Assembly: GCA_913060955.1 (NCBI GenBank)
Contig: CAJXTH010000044.1
Location: 1 to 6,463, forward strand
DNA from: an uncultured bacterium
GTDB lineage: Bacteria > Patescibacteriota > Minisyncoccia > SW-4-49-11
Direction of reading: 5' to 3'
DNA: 6,463 nt
A program made the position numbers and the translations under genes. Positions within the stretch are counted from its first letter, which is position 1. Every line of letters begins with the position of its first letter. Below are positions 1 through 5,575 of the stretch, piece by piece. Under the pieces are notes generated by a model that was given only the letters and a program-made list of their open reading frames with translations, did no database searches and was not told the origin of the DNA.

Positions 1-594
1 CCACAGGAGATTATATCCCCTCTGACGAACACGCATACACAAATCAATATCCTCAAAATACATAAAATAACGGTCATCAAATCCACCAAGTTTTTGGAAT
101 AGCTCTCGCCGAACAGCCATAGCCCCCCCTCCAATCCATTCTGGACTGCTGGTGTGGGGAACCGGATCTGGCCACTGCCGTTTGAGCGACCCCGAAAGCA
201 TGGTCCAAGGAGTAGGCGTAGCTCCCAATTGATAGGCTTGAACTGTGTCGTCATTTTTGATTAAGCACAGTCCAACCAACCCAACCGATGTGTCAACCGA
301 CTGAAGTACAGGCACCGGATCAGCGAGTACTTGCGCATCGGGATTCATAAACAAGAGCCATTCTCCCTGAGCTTCCTGGGCCCCGCGGTTAATCCCAGAG
401 CCAAATCCATTGTTCTGATCATGATAGATAACTCGCACACACGGGTCGATGCTAGCAATCTCTGAGAGATCTTCCCCCGAAGAGTTATCCACAATAATCA
501 CCTCTTTATCCCCAGAAATGTGTATAAGTAAGGCCGGGATACACTTTTCAAGGTACCGCTTAGAATTGTAGTTTACGATAATACAGGAAATCAT
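1..594 (-). CDS. Family 2 glycosyltransferase, rhamnosyltransferase-like (3' end outside window)
   Basis: Transfers a sugar from a nucleotide-sugar donor, probably onto a surface glycan or its lipid-linked precursor on the cytoplasmic side of the membrane; donor and acceptor cannot be told from the sequence. The 198 visible residues form a GT-A fold of the GT2 family. They begin MISCIIVNYNS, then VDNSS (35-39), the NNGFGSGIN block (61-69), the NPDA metal/nucleotide site in place of DXD (84-87), WIGGGAMAVRRELF (154-167), and GGFDDRYFMYFEDIDLCMR with the ED acid pair at 181-182. This pattern fits WbbL/rhamnosyltransferase-like enzymes. The C-terminus is missing because the window ends; the frame is open to base 1. 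The ATG overlaps the flippase TGA as ATGA, which implies translational coupling, and no Shine-Dalgarno sequence is seen. The neighbouring flippase supports a role in exported polysaccharide. Family assignment is secure; substrate is unknown. Confidence 0.9.
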   Translation of the reverse strand, partial: MISCIIVNYNSKRYLEKCIPALLIHISGDKEVIIVDNSSGEDLSEIASIDPCVRVIYHDQNNGFGSGINRGAQEAQGEWLLFMNPDAQVLADPVPVLQSVDTSVGLVGLCLIKNDDTVQAYQLGATPTPWTMLSGSLKRQWPDPVPHTSSPEWIGGGAMAVRRELFQKLGGFDDRYFMYFEDIDLCMRVRQRGYNLLW

Positions 595-2021
595 GCTTCA
601 GAAATATCAATTTTGTACCAAGACCTCAATCGAGAAGGCCCCGCGAAGAGCATAACGAGACCAAATACACCCGCTCCCACCAGCGCACGAATCAAGACGT
701 TGAAGTCAGGAATAGCCAACATTGCAGCAGCCATTGCTCCAGTTGCAACAGCCATCCAAACAAGAGACACCGACGCGCGAGGCCACGTTTTGGCAAAAAC
801 TCCACATACCACAATATAGGTGATGAGAACCAAGGCCTCGGTAACAGCGGTCGAAATAGCGGCTCCTAGGTACGAAAATCGAGGAATAAGGACAAGATTC
901 AAGCAGACATTAAAGACTGCTCCCACGATAGAAATATACATGCTTCGACCCTGAAGTTTGGCGGCAATGAGCGTTTGACCGACCAATGTCCCCAAAAAGA
1001 TACACCCGATTCCCACAAATAAAATCTGAAGCGCTTGTGTAGCTGGGGTAAAGGCATCTCCAGCCACCAAGCTAAGAATGCCTTCCGAAAGGATAATTCC
1101 CCCCACGACAACGGGAACGGCAAGACTAGCAAGCATGCCAAAGGCCTGATGAAACACTGCCTGAAATCGATCAGTATTACTCCAGTAATATTTGGCAAGC
1201 ACCGGCAATAACAATCCTACAAACATTCCGGGGAACGTGATCAGAATTTCGAGCACCTTGTACGCAGCTCCATACAGTCCCACAGCCGTTTCATCCTTCA
1301 TAACTGACAACATAATAGTGTCAATTCGGTAATAGACCAGGTTGAACGCAACAATAATAAACAGCGGAAAGGCCTCCCAAGCAACTTGCTTCCAATAGGC
1401 AAAATCGAATCCTAGGCCAAAGCGGTAGTACTTTTGAGCACTCCAATAGATAAAGAAAAAATGGGCAATTCCCGAAAGGGTGTAAAATCCAATCACGGCT
1501 GGCAGAGAAATCCGATCTACCATAGCCAGTCCCACAATTCCTGCCATCAACACAATCCGAGCAAGGAGATCTCCCAAGGTGAGCTTGTCAGTCCGAAGGT
1601 GCTTTTGGAATACTCCAACCAATACCTGCGCCAAGGAAAAACCAATAGTTCCGAGCGATCCAAGACCGACCAAGATCTTGATCTGCGGGTCATACGGAAA
1701 CAGCCACACAACAGCCGAGGAAAGTACTCCAATAATAGCAATTGCTGCCACTGCTCGCATAGTAAAGATATTCGAAATGGTCCGTTCAGCCTCTTCTTGA
1801 GATTGTCGCGAAATTTCAGTAGTAAGAACCACATTAAAGCCGAGCTCAGCTACGATACTGGCAATAATCAAAAAGGTGGTGATGGTAACATATCCTCCGA
1901 ACCCATCAACACCTAAATATCCCGTCAAAAGCCGGACCGAAACCAGTCCGACTATTGTCATAATCACTTTTCCAACTATCTGAATTGCAGAATTGACTGC
2001 AAGTTTCTTATTGGCATTCAT
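591..2021 (-). CDS. Polysaccharide/oligosaccharide flippase, Wzx/RfbX-like (MOP superfamily)
   Basis: Predicted integral membrane protein of 476 residues that would flip lipid-linked oligosaccharide units across the cytoplasmic membrane. It is hydrophobic throughout, with about 12-14 membrane segments separated by short charged loops. The N-terminus has the polysaccharide-synthase pattern: a short basic start, NSAIQIVGK (10-18), then a first helix running into VRLLTGYLG and a glycine-rich GFGGY turn (29-44), followed by an AELGF segment and a basic loop. Length fits the PST branch (about 420-500). The start is the ATG 12 bp after the yidC stop; the next gene overlaps its stop by 4 bp, so yidC, flippase and glycosyltransferase look like one transcript. 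The sequence before the ATG (TACAGTGGT) is not a convincing ribosome site. The family is clear; the glycan moved (capsule, O-antigen-like, S-layer glycan, teichuronic type) cannot be inferred. Confidence 0.88.
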   Translation of the reverse strand: MNANKKLAVNSAIQIVGKVIMTIVGLVSVRLLTGYLGVDGFGGYVTITTFLIIASIVAELGFNVVLTTEISRQSQEEAERTISNIFTMRAVAAIAIIGVLSSAVVWLFPYDPQIKILVGLGSLGTIGFSLAQVLVGVFQKHLRTDKLTLGDLLARIVLMAGIVGLAMVDRISLPAVIGFYTLSGIAHFFFIYWSAQKYYRFGLGFDFAYWKQVAWEAFPLFIIVAFNLVYYRIDTIMLSVMKDETAVGLYGAAYKVLEILITFPGMFVGLLLPVLAKYYWSNTDRFQAVFHQAFGMLASLAVPVVVGGIILSEGILSLVAGDAFTPATQALQILFVGIGCIFLGTLVGQTLIAAKLQGRSMYISIVGAVFNVCLNLVLIPRFSYLGAAISTAVTEALVLITYIVVCGVFAKTWPRASVSLVWMAVATGAMAAAMLAIPDFNVLIRALVGAGVFGLVMLFAGPSRLRSWYKIDISEA

Positions 2022-2033
2022 ACCACTGTATGA

Positions 2034-2804
2034 TTATTTGGTTCGCCGGATCAACAGAAATTCCTGAACAATAGTAGCTACCGTGGTAGTAATCCAGTAC
2101 AAACTCATAGCAGTTGGAAGGGTAAATGCAAACACCGTTACCAACGTTGGAAGAACATACATCATTTGCTTGTTCATCATCTCAGCCATATCTGGCTCTC
2201 CCTCTTTTTTGGCTGGTTTACTTGCTTCGGTAGCCTGTTTGGTTCGTCCCATAATCAATCGAACCTGGAAGAACTGGGTCATTCCCACCAGCAGAGCAAG
2301 GACAATTGCAGGAATAGCTACTTGCCACTGACTATCGGTTACCAGACTCGAAGCTGAGTTGGCAATGTTTAGAAATCCCAATGAGATTTCGTTCACCTGC
2401 TCGGGAAACGAGACAAAAGGATATGGCTCTGGATAGGTGTCAGAGTTAAAAATGTTAAATGACACTCGATAGACCGCAATCAAAATTGGAAGCTGTACAA
2501 TCAGGAGTAAAATACCCGCAAACGGATTAATCTTATGCTCTGAGTACACCTTCAGCATCTCTTCAGAGAGTTTGGTTTTATCGTCTTTGTAGGTTTCCTG
2601 GAGCTCTTTGATCTTTGGCTGAATCATAGCAATCTCTCGCTGTGACTTGATACTCTTTCGATACAAGGGAAGCATGATCAATCTCACCACCAAAGTCATC
2701 AAGATCAGGGCAATTCCAATATCTGAGCCAGGAATCACATCGTAAAAGAACATGAGTAAGTTTACCAGCGGTCGGTACAACAGTTCGTGAAACAAAAAGG
2801 TCAT
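2034..2804 (-). CDS. yidC: Membrane protein insertase YidC/Oxa1 family
   Basis: Inserts and folds membrane proteins, alone or with SecYEG, in the cytoplasmic membrane. The 256 residues hold only the conserved core: an amphipathic N-terminus, a first core helix at about 29-47 with the groove arginine R41 (VVRLIMLPL), a charged cytoplasmic hairpin (about 49-93), a helix at 94-116 (NPFAGILLLIVQLPILIAVYR), and helices at about 160-182, 213-229 and 231-252 ending in SLYWITTTVATIVQEF. There is no large periplasmic P1 domain as in Proteobacteria and no lipobox cysteine as in Bacillus SpoIIIJ. A loop of about 20 residues rich in K, E, A and P (188-205) precedes the last two helices. It starts 9 bp after rnpA, leaving no room for yidD, which often lies here in other bacteria. 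No Shine-Dalgarno sequence lies ahead of the ATG. Confidence 0.95.
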   Translation of the reverse strand: MTFLFHELLYRPLVNLLMFFYDVIPGSDIGIALILMTLVVRLIMLPLYRKSIKSQREIAMIQPKIKELQETYKDDKTKLSEEMLKVYSEHKINPFAGILLLIVQLPILIAVYRVSFNIFNSDTYPEPYPFVSFPEQVNEISLGFLNIANSASSLVTDSQWQVAIPAIVLALLVGMTQFFQVRLIMGRTKQATEASKPAKKEGEPDMAEMMNKQMMYVLPTLVTVFAFTLPTAMSLYWITTTVATIVQEFLLIRRTK

Positions 2805-2813
2805 AACAATAGA

Positions 2814-3137
2814 TTAGGTTAATTTATGAGCAATACGGTCAGTCAGTTCTTTCACATAGTCGCTATAGGAATAGTCCAGAGCTTTGGCTGATCCTAGGAC
2901 TAGTATATCATAATTTTTGGCTGATTTATATGCCAAAATCTCTTGAAGAGCAGCTCGTATTCTGCGCTTTACCAGATTACGATCATGAGCTTTGGCAACC
3001 TGTTTTTTGGGAACAATGGCAGCAATCTGATGATCATCTGCCTGAGATTCTCGGAGACGAACCAAAAATGCCGGGCTTCGGTCTGGTCGCACCGTTTCAA
3101 ATAATTCTTTGATCGCATCGTTGGGAAGTCGTTTCAT
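2814..3137 (-). CDS. rnpA: Ribonuclease P protein component
   Basis: Basic protein subunit of RNase P, which binds the catalytic RNA and the 5' leader of precursor tRNAs. The 107 residues match the family length of about 105-120. The RNR signature is at 53-61 (RNLVKRRIR), preceded by IAAIVPKKQVAKAHD (38-52) and followed by the usual helix and a YDILVLG strand. Overall sequence is divergent, as is common for RnpA. I chose the ATG at 3137 (MKRLPN); the frame is open to an ATG at 3188, but those 17 codons are the rpmH terminator hairpin and T-tract. The start codon comes six bases after a perfect TATAAT, so the transcript may be leaderless. A GAGGT directly abuts the ATG with no spacer and so is not a usable ribosome site. 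It sits between rpmH and yidC, the classic position. Confidence 0.93.
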   Translation of the reverse strand: MKRLPNDAIKELFETVRPDRSPAFLVRLRESQADDHQIAAIVPKKQVAKAHDRNLVKRRIRAALQEILAYKSAKNYDILVLGSAKALDYSYSDYVKELTDRIAHKLT

Positions 3138-3143
3138 ACCTCT

Positions 3144-3149
3144 ATTATA
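3144..3149 (-). promoter_or_regulatory. Putative -10 element of the rnpA-yidC-flippase-GT transcript
   Basis: A perfect TATAAT on the minus strand is followed by AGAGGT and then the rnpA ATG, so transcription starting seven bases after the -10 would begin at the A of the start codon. No good -35 lies at a 17-bp spacing (CTCTTT there), and the nearby TTGACA (3159-3164) is only 9 bp away, too close to serve. The -10 may therefore be weak or coincidental, but its placement right after a terminator argues for a restart of transcription. Confidence 0.5.
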
Positions 3150-3162
3150 CGTCAGATGTGTC

Positions 3163-3186
3163 AAAAAAAGAGGGGGTGTCCCCCTC
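3163..3186 (-). terminator. Intrinsic terminator after rpmH
   Basis: Read on the minus strand this is GAGGGGG, loop ACA, CCCCCTC, then seven T residues: a perfect 7-bp GC-rich stem followed at once by a U-tract. It begins 12 bp after the rpmH stop and ends 25 bp before the rnpA start. It would end most rpmH transcripts and separate L34 expression from rnpA and the genes below, apart from any read-through. Confidence 0.9.
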
Positions 3187-3198
3187 ATATCTTTGGAT

Positions 3199-3333
3199 CT
3201 AGACCGAAACTTTCTTTCGACCTCGAGATCGGCGCCGGTTGATTACTGCTCGTCCAGCCTTGGTTGCCATTCGAGTTCGGAATCCGTGTCGTCGGTTTCG
3301 TCGTCGAACTTTTCGTGCTGCTCCTTTAACCAT
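3199..3333 (-). CDS. rpmH: 50S ribosomal protein L34
   Basis: Small, very basic protein of the large ribosomal subunit, 44 residues as usual for L34. From residue 16 it is typical: HGFRTRMATKAGRAV (16-30), then INRRRSRGRKKVSV to the end. Fourteen residues are arginine, twelve of them coded CGA. The first eight residues, MVKGAARK, differ from the nearly universal MKRTFQP-type start, although the distance to HGF (15 residues) is normal, so the ATG at 3333 fits by length. An in-frame TGA upstream and the absence of other start codons leave no alternative. A purine-rich AAAGGAG lies just inside the gene (3321-3327) rather than before it. It has its own sigma70-type promoter and terminator and lies divergent to dnaA, the standard arrangement. 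Confidence 0.95.
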   Translation of the reverse strand: MVKGAARKVRRRNRRHGFRTRMATKAGRAVINRRRSRGRKKVSV

Positions 3334-3367
3334 ACAAAATTTACGTAACTTTCAAAAGACTGTTGAG

Positions 3368-3396
3368 ATAATAGCGAAAAATCAGCTAAAAGTCAA
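3368..3396 (-). promoter_or_regulatory. sigma70-type promoter of rpmH
   Basis: On the minus strand TTGACT (3396-3391), a 17-bp spacer and TATTAT (3373-3368) give one mismatch in each hexamer. Transcription would start near 3361, leaving a leader of about 28 nt before rpmH. The -35 lies 18 bp from the -35 of the divergent dnaA promoter. Confidence 0.85.
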
Positions 3397-3414
3397 GGCT
3401 CGCAGGGAGGGGGC

Positions 3415-3443
3415 TTGGAAAATTCTCCGTCCTCGTTTATAAT
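3415..3443 (+). promoter_or_regulatory. sigma70-type promoter of dnaA
   Basis: TTGGAA (3415-3420), a 17-bp spacer and a perfect TATAAT (3438-3443) predict a start near 3450. This places two DnaA boxes within the first 25 transcribed bases and excludes the in-frame TTG at 3444 as the dnaA start, since it would lie upstream of the mRNA. Confidence 0.85.
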
Positions 3444-3454
3444 TTGAATAGTCT

Positions 3455-3474
3455 TTATCCACAAGTTATCAACA
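3455..3474 (+). promoter_or_regulatory. Two DnaA boxes in the dnaA leader
   Basis: A perfect consensus box TTATCCACA (3455-3463) is followed two bases later by TTATCAACA (3466-3474, one mismatch) in the same orientation. They lie just after the predicted dnaA transcription start, a position that fits autorepression by DnaA and a possible upstream sub-origin. The first is the only perfect box I found in the two intergenic regions around dnaA. Confidence 0.85.
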
Positions 3475-3497
3475 ATCCCCAAACCAACAAGCCGTTC

Positions 3498-5042
3498 ATG
3501 GACGAGAAACAACGAATTTGGAACTCAGTATTGGGAGAAATAGAGCTCAACATTAGCAAGGCTCAATTTAATACGTGGATCAAAAACACCTATCCGGTCA
3601 GCATGGACGAAAAAGAGATCGTCATTTGTGTTCCGAGCTCCTTTACTCGAGACTGGCTTCAGAACAAATTTAACACCACTATTTTAAACTCGATCCAAAA
3701 GATCACTGGGCAGGTAAAGCAAGTTCGCTACGTTGTCCAAGGAGCAATGCCGCCAAAAAATAACCAGATTCAGTCGGTTATCAACCTGAAACAAGACAAC
3801 CTGAGTAAACAGGCCCCCAAAAAACAGAAGCCGGAACAACCAGCACAACAACAAAAGCCGGAACCGCAACACCAAGAACAGGCACGACCAAATTACCAGG
3901 CGTCAGCTCCAGCCCAACCTCAGTACCAAGCTCCTCAGGCGCACGTCCATCAACAACACACCTACACCCCTCCGGGAGCACAAGCGACACCGCAGCAGCC
4001 GATGTCTATGGGCAATCGAGCCCAAAACATTATCAAACAGTCCTACACCTTTGATACATTTATCGTAGGATCGTCGAACCAACTAGCCTACGCGGCCGCC
4101 CAAGCTGTAGCAAACAGTCCAGGAACCCTGTATAACCCACTCTTTATTTATGGAGGAGTAGGACTCGGAAAGACTCACTTGATCCAAGCAATCGCAAATC
4201 AAGTGGTCCTCCAGGGAAGAAACGTATTATACGTAACCTCAGATGAGTTTATCTCTGACTTGATGCGCTCCATTGGAGGAAAAACCATGGACGACTTTAA
4301 ACGACGCTACCGAGACGTTGATCTTCTGATTATTGACGACATTCAATTTATCAAAGGCAAAGAAGGAACTCAGCACGAGGTCTTCAACACCTTTAACGAA
4401 CTGTATAACCTCGACAAGCAGATTGTCTTTACCAGTGATCGACCGCCAAGTGCGATTCAGCAACTTAGCGACCGTCTCAAATCTCGATTTGAGCAAGGAA
4501 TGATTGTCGACGTCACCACACCTGACTTTGAAACACGATTTGCTATTTTGAAGCGAAAATGTGAGCAAAAGAACTTCCATATTAATAATGACGTGTTAGC
4601 TGTCATTGCCGACAAGGTCCGAAGTAACGTTCGGGAGCTGGAAGGAGCCCTGAACAAAATCATTGGGCATGTATCACTTCTCAAAATTGACGTAACTCCA
4701 GAACTGGTGGATCGACTGATCGAAGGATCCAAAGTCCATACACAACGATCAATCAACGAAGACGCCGTGATCGACACTGTCGTGGAACACTTCAACATTA
4801 CCCGTGACGGGATCATGTCCAAGAGCCGAAAGAAAGAGTTCGCCCATCCCCGACAAATCTGTATGTATCTTCTGAGAGAAGAACTCAAACTCACATTTCC
4901 CAATATTGGTGGCATCATGGGCGGACGTGATCACACTACCGTCATGCATGCTCACACCAAAATCAAGAAAGAGCTTGAGAAACGAGGAGATATCGAACAA
5001 GACATGAACCTCGTAAAAAACAAACTCTATAATGAGGGGTAA
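3498..5042 (+). CDS. dnaA: Chromosomal replication initiator protein DnaA
   Basis: ATP-dependent initiator that binds DnaA boxes, melts oriC and helps load the replicative helicase. The 514 residues show all four domains. Domain I (about 1-82) has W28 and the RDWLQNKF helix. Domain II (about 83-180) is a long Q/P/A-rich linker. Domain III is the AAA+ module: Walker A GGVGLGKTH (219-227, K225), Walker B LLIIDDIQF (276-284), sensor 1 TSD (312-314), box VII RLKSRF with the arginine finger R330, and sensor 2 in VRELEGAL with R379. Domain IV (from about 415) ends in the helix-turn-helix signature GGRDHTTVMHA (475-485). The start is the ATG at 3498, which gives the usual MDEKQRIWNSVL opening; an open extension to TTG 3444 crosses the DnaA boxes and precedes the predicted transcript start. 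No Shine-Dalgarno sequence precedes the ATG. Likely autoregulated through the boxes in its leader. Confidence 0.98.
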   Translation: MDEKQRIWNSVLGEIELNISKAQFNTWIKNTYPVSMDEKEIVICVPSSFTRDWLQNKFNTTILNSIQKITGQVKQVRYVVQGAMPPKNNQIQSVINLKQDNLSKQAPKKQKPEQPAQQQKPEPQHQEQARPNYQASAPAQPQYQAPQAHVHQQHTYTPPGAQATPQQPMSMGNRAQNIIKQSYTFDTFIVGSSNQLAYAAAQAVANSPGTLYNPLFIYGGVGLGKTHLIQAIANQVVLQGRNVLYVTSDEFISDLMRSIGGKTMDDFKRRYRDVDLLIIDDIQFIKGKEGTQHEVFNTFNELYNLDKQIVFTSDRPPSAIQQLSDRLKSRFEQGMIVDVTTPDFETRFAILKRKCEQKNFHINNDVLAVIADKVRSNVRELEGALNKIIGHVSLLKIDVTPELVDRLIEGSKVHTQRSINEDAVIDTVVEHFNITRDGIMSKSRKKEFAHPRQICMYLLREELKLTFPNIGGIMGGRDHTTVMHAHTKIKKELEKRGDIEQDMNLVKNKLYNEG

Positions 5043-5080
5043 CCTCCTCGCAAGTACCGCAATCGGCTTTGTCACCTATT

Positions 5081-5104
5081 ATTCCGGCTATCAAGCCGGA
5101 ATTT
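5081..5104 (+). terminator. Hairpin after dnaA, probable weak terminator
   Basis: ATTCCGGCT, loop ATCA, AGCCGGAAT forms a perfect 9-bp stem 38 bp after the dnaA stop. Only a short, interrupted T stretch follows (TTATGG), so intrinsic termination may be inefficient. It also marks the left border of the DnaA-box region and could limit transcription entering the origin. Confidence 0.55.
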
Positions 5105-5132
5105 ATGGATAGATAGATCATGCCATTTCTCA

Positions 5133-5247
5133 CTATCCACTAAGAACTCTCGATTATCCGCAGACTACCCACAGCCACTTTGCCAAGAATTTAAAACGAC
5201 TTACCAACAGAACCCCCGACTTATCCACCACTAATCCACAGGGATAA
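5133..5247. promoter_or_regulatory. Left DnaA-box cluster of oriC
   Basis: Forward 9-mers: CTATCCACT (5133-5141, two mismatches), TTATCCGCA (5154-5162, one), CTACCCACA (5165-5173, two), TTACCAACA (5201-5209, two), TTATCCACC (5221-5229, one) and TAATCCACA (5232-5240, one). A reverse TTATCCCTG (5239-5247, two) overlaps the end of the last. The 5221 and 5232 boxes stand 11 bp apart, start to start, about one helical turn. The one-mismatch sites are the most likely true boxes; the two-mismatch ones are weaker calls. Confidence 0.7.
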
Positions 5248-5286
5248 CTCATCCTGATCGAAATTGCGTCCCGATTGTACCAGACT

Positions 5287-5391
5287 TGTGGACAGCCCCT
5301 GAACAACTCCTGGGTAATGAGGATAATTTCATAGGATAACCCTTGGATAACTCTGGGGAAGAATCTGTTCATATCCTCAAAGTTATCAACC
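5287..5391. promoter_or_regulatory. Middle DnaA-box cluster of oriC, mostly reverse orientation
   Basis: Reverse-strand 9-mers are CTGTCCACA (5287-5295, two mismatches), TTATCCTCA (5318-5326, one) and TTATCCAAG (5342-5350, two), with a poorer TTATCCTAT (5331-5339, three) between the last two. A forward TTATCAACC (5383-5391, two mismatches) follows. Opposite orientation to the left cluster is usual for origins with several sub-sites. Individual box calls are tentative; the cluster as a whole is convincing. Confidence 0.6.
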
Positions 5392-5445
5392 GCCTCCAGA
5401 AATACACACACTCATCCGCAATTTCCTCACAGGTTTCCCCCAGAC

Positions 5446-5564
5446 TTCTCCCCAGTTTGAAAGAGCTCCTAGACTTACTTTTAAAGGCTTTCCCACATGT
5501 CCACAGCCTCTACTACTATTACTATCTTTAATAAGATATAAAAAGAATTCAGGACTGGGGAGAA
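5446..5564. repeat. 11-bp inverted repeat bracketing the unwinding element
   Basis: TTCTCCCCAGT (5446-5456) and its exact reverse complement ACTGGGGAGAA (5554-5564) face each other across 97 bp that hold the last DnaA box, the DnaA-trios and the AT-rich stretch. A looser relative, TCTGGGGAAGAA, lies at 5352-5363 in the same orientation as the right arm. The exact pairing is seen directly; any function, such as a protein-binding site on both flanks of the melting region, is inference. Confidence 0.6.
5497..5540 (+). promoter_or_regulatory. Candidate origin unwinding element: DnaA box, GC spacer, DnaA-trios, AT-rich DNA
   Basis: A forward box ATGTCCACA (5497-5505) is followed by GCCT and then CTA CTA CTA TTA CTA (5510-5524), which on the other strand is a run of 3'-GAT/AAT-5' triplets. 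AT-rich DNA (TCTTTAATAAGATATAAAAAG, from 5525) follows. Order and orientation match the basal unwinding system described for Bacillus subtilis, in which DnaA spreads from the last box onto the single-stranded trios. It lies about 95 bp before dnaN, at the end of the box array, where the melted region is expected. Confidence 0.8.
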
Positions 5565-5575
5565 CTTTTCAAGGG

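Larger units (their letters stand above)
5105..5550. other. Chromosomal replication origin (oriC)
   Basis: The 592-bp dnaA-dnaN spacer has no credible gene. It holds at least ten 9-mers within two mismatches of TTATCCACA, in both orientations, and ends in a DnaA-trio/AT-rich stretch before dnaN. Position between dnaA and dnaN, box density and a candidate unwinding site together identify oriC. The divergent gene polarity on either side agrees with replication moving outward. Together with the two boxes upstream of dnaA this makes a two-part origin flanking dnaA, as in Bacillus subtilis. Confidence 0.88.

Noticed and set aside
3159..3164. TTGACA as -35 for the rnpA TATAAT
   Set aside because: The spacer is only 9 bp, far below the 16-18 bp needed, and no -10 lies at a proper distance downstream.
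3138..3188. Extension of RnpA to an upstream ATG at 3188 (MRGTPPL...)
   Set aside because: These codons are the terminator hairpin, its T-tract and the TATAAT; the RnpA family does not need them and the ATG at 3137 gives normal length.
3398..3418. G-rich run between the rpmH and dnaA promoters as a G-quadruplex
   Set aside because: Only two runs of three or more G are present, so a stable quadruplex is not supported.
3109..3442. Plus-strand open frames across rnpA, rpmH and the promoter region
   Set aside because: They are antisense to rpmH, a certain gene, and their serine-rich or arginine-rich products are by-products of its CGA-rich codons.
3444..3497. TTG start 18 codons upstream for DnaA
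   Set aside because: It would lie before the predicted transcription start, and its codons are the two DnaA boxes. The ATG at 3498 gives the standard DnaA domain I opening.
5081..5104. Hairpin after dnaA as a recombination or dif-like site
   Set aside because: A simple 9-bp stem with a 4-base loop lacks the two XerC/D half-sites; terminator or border hairpin is the simpler reading.
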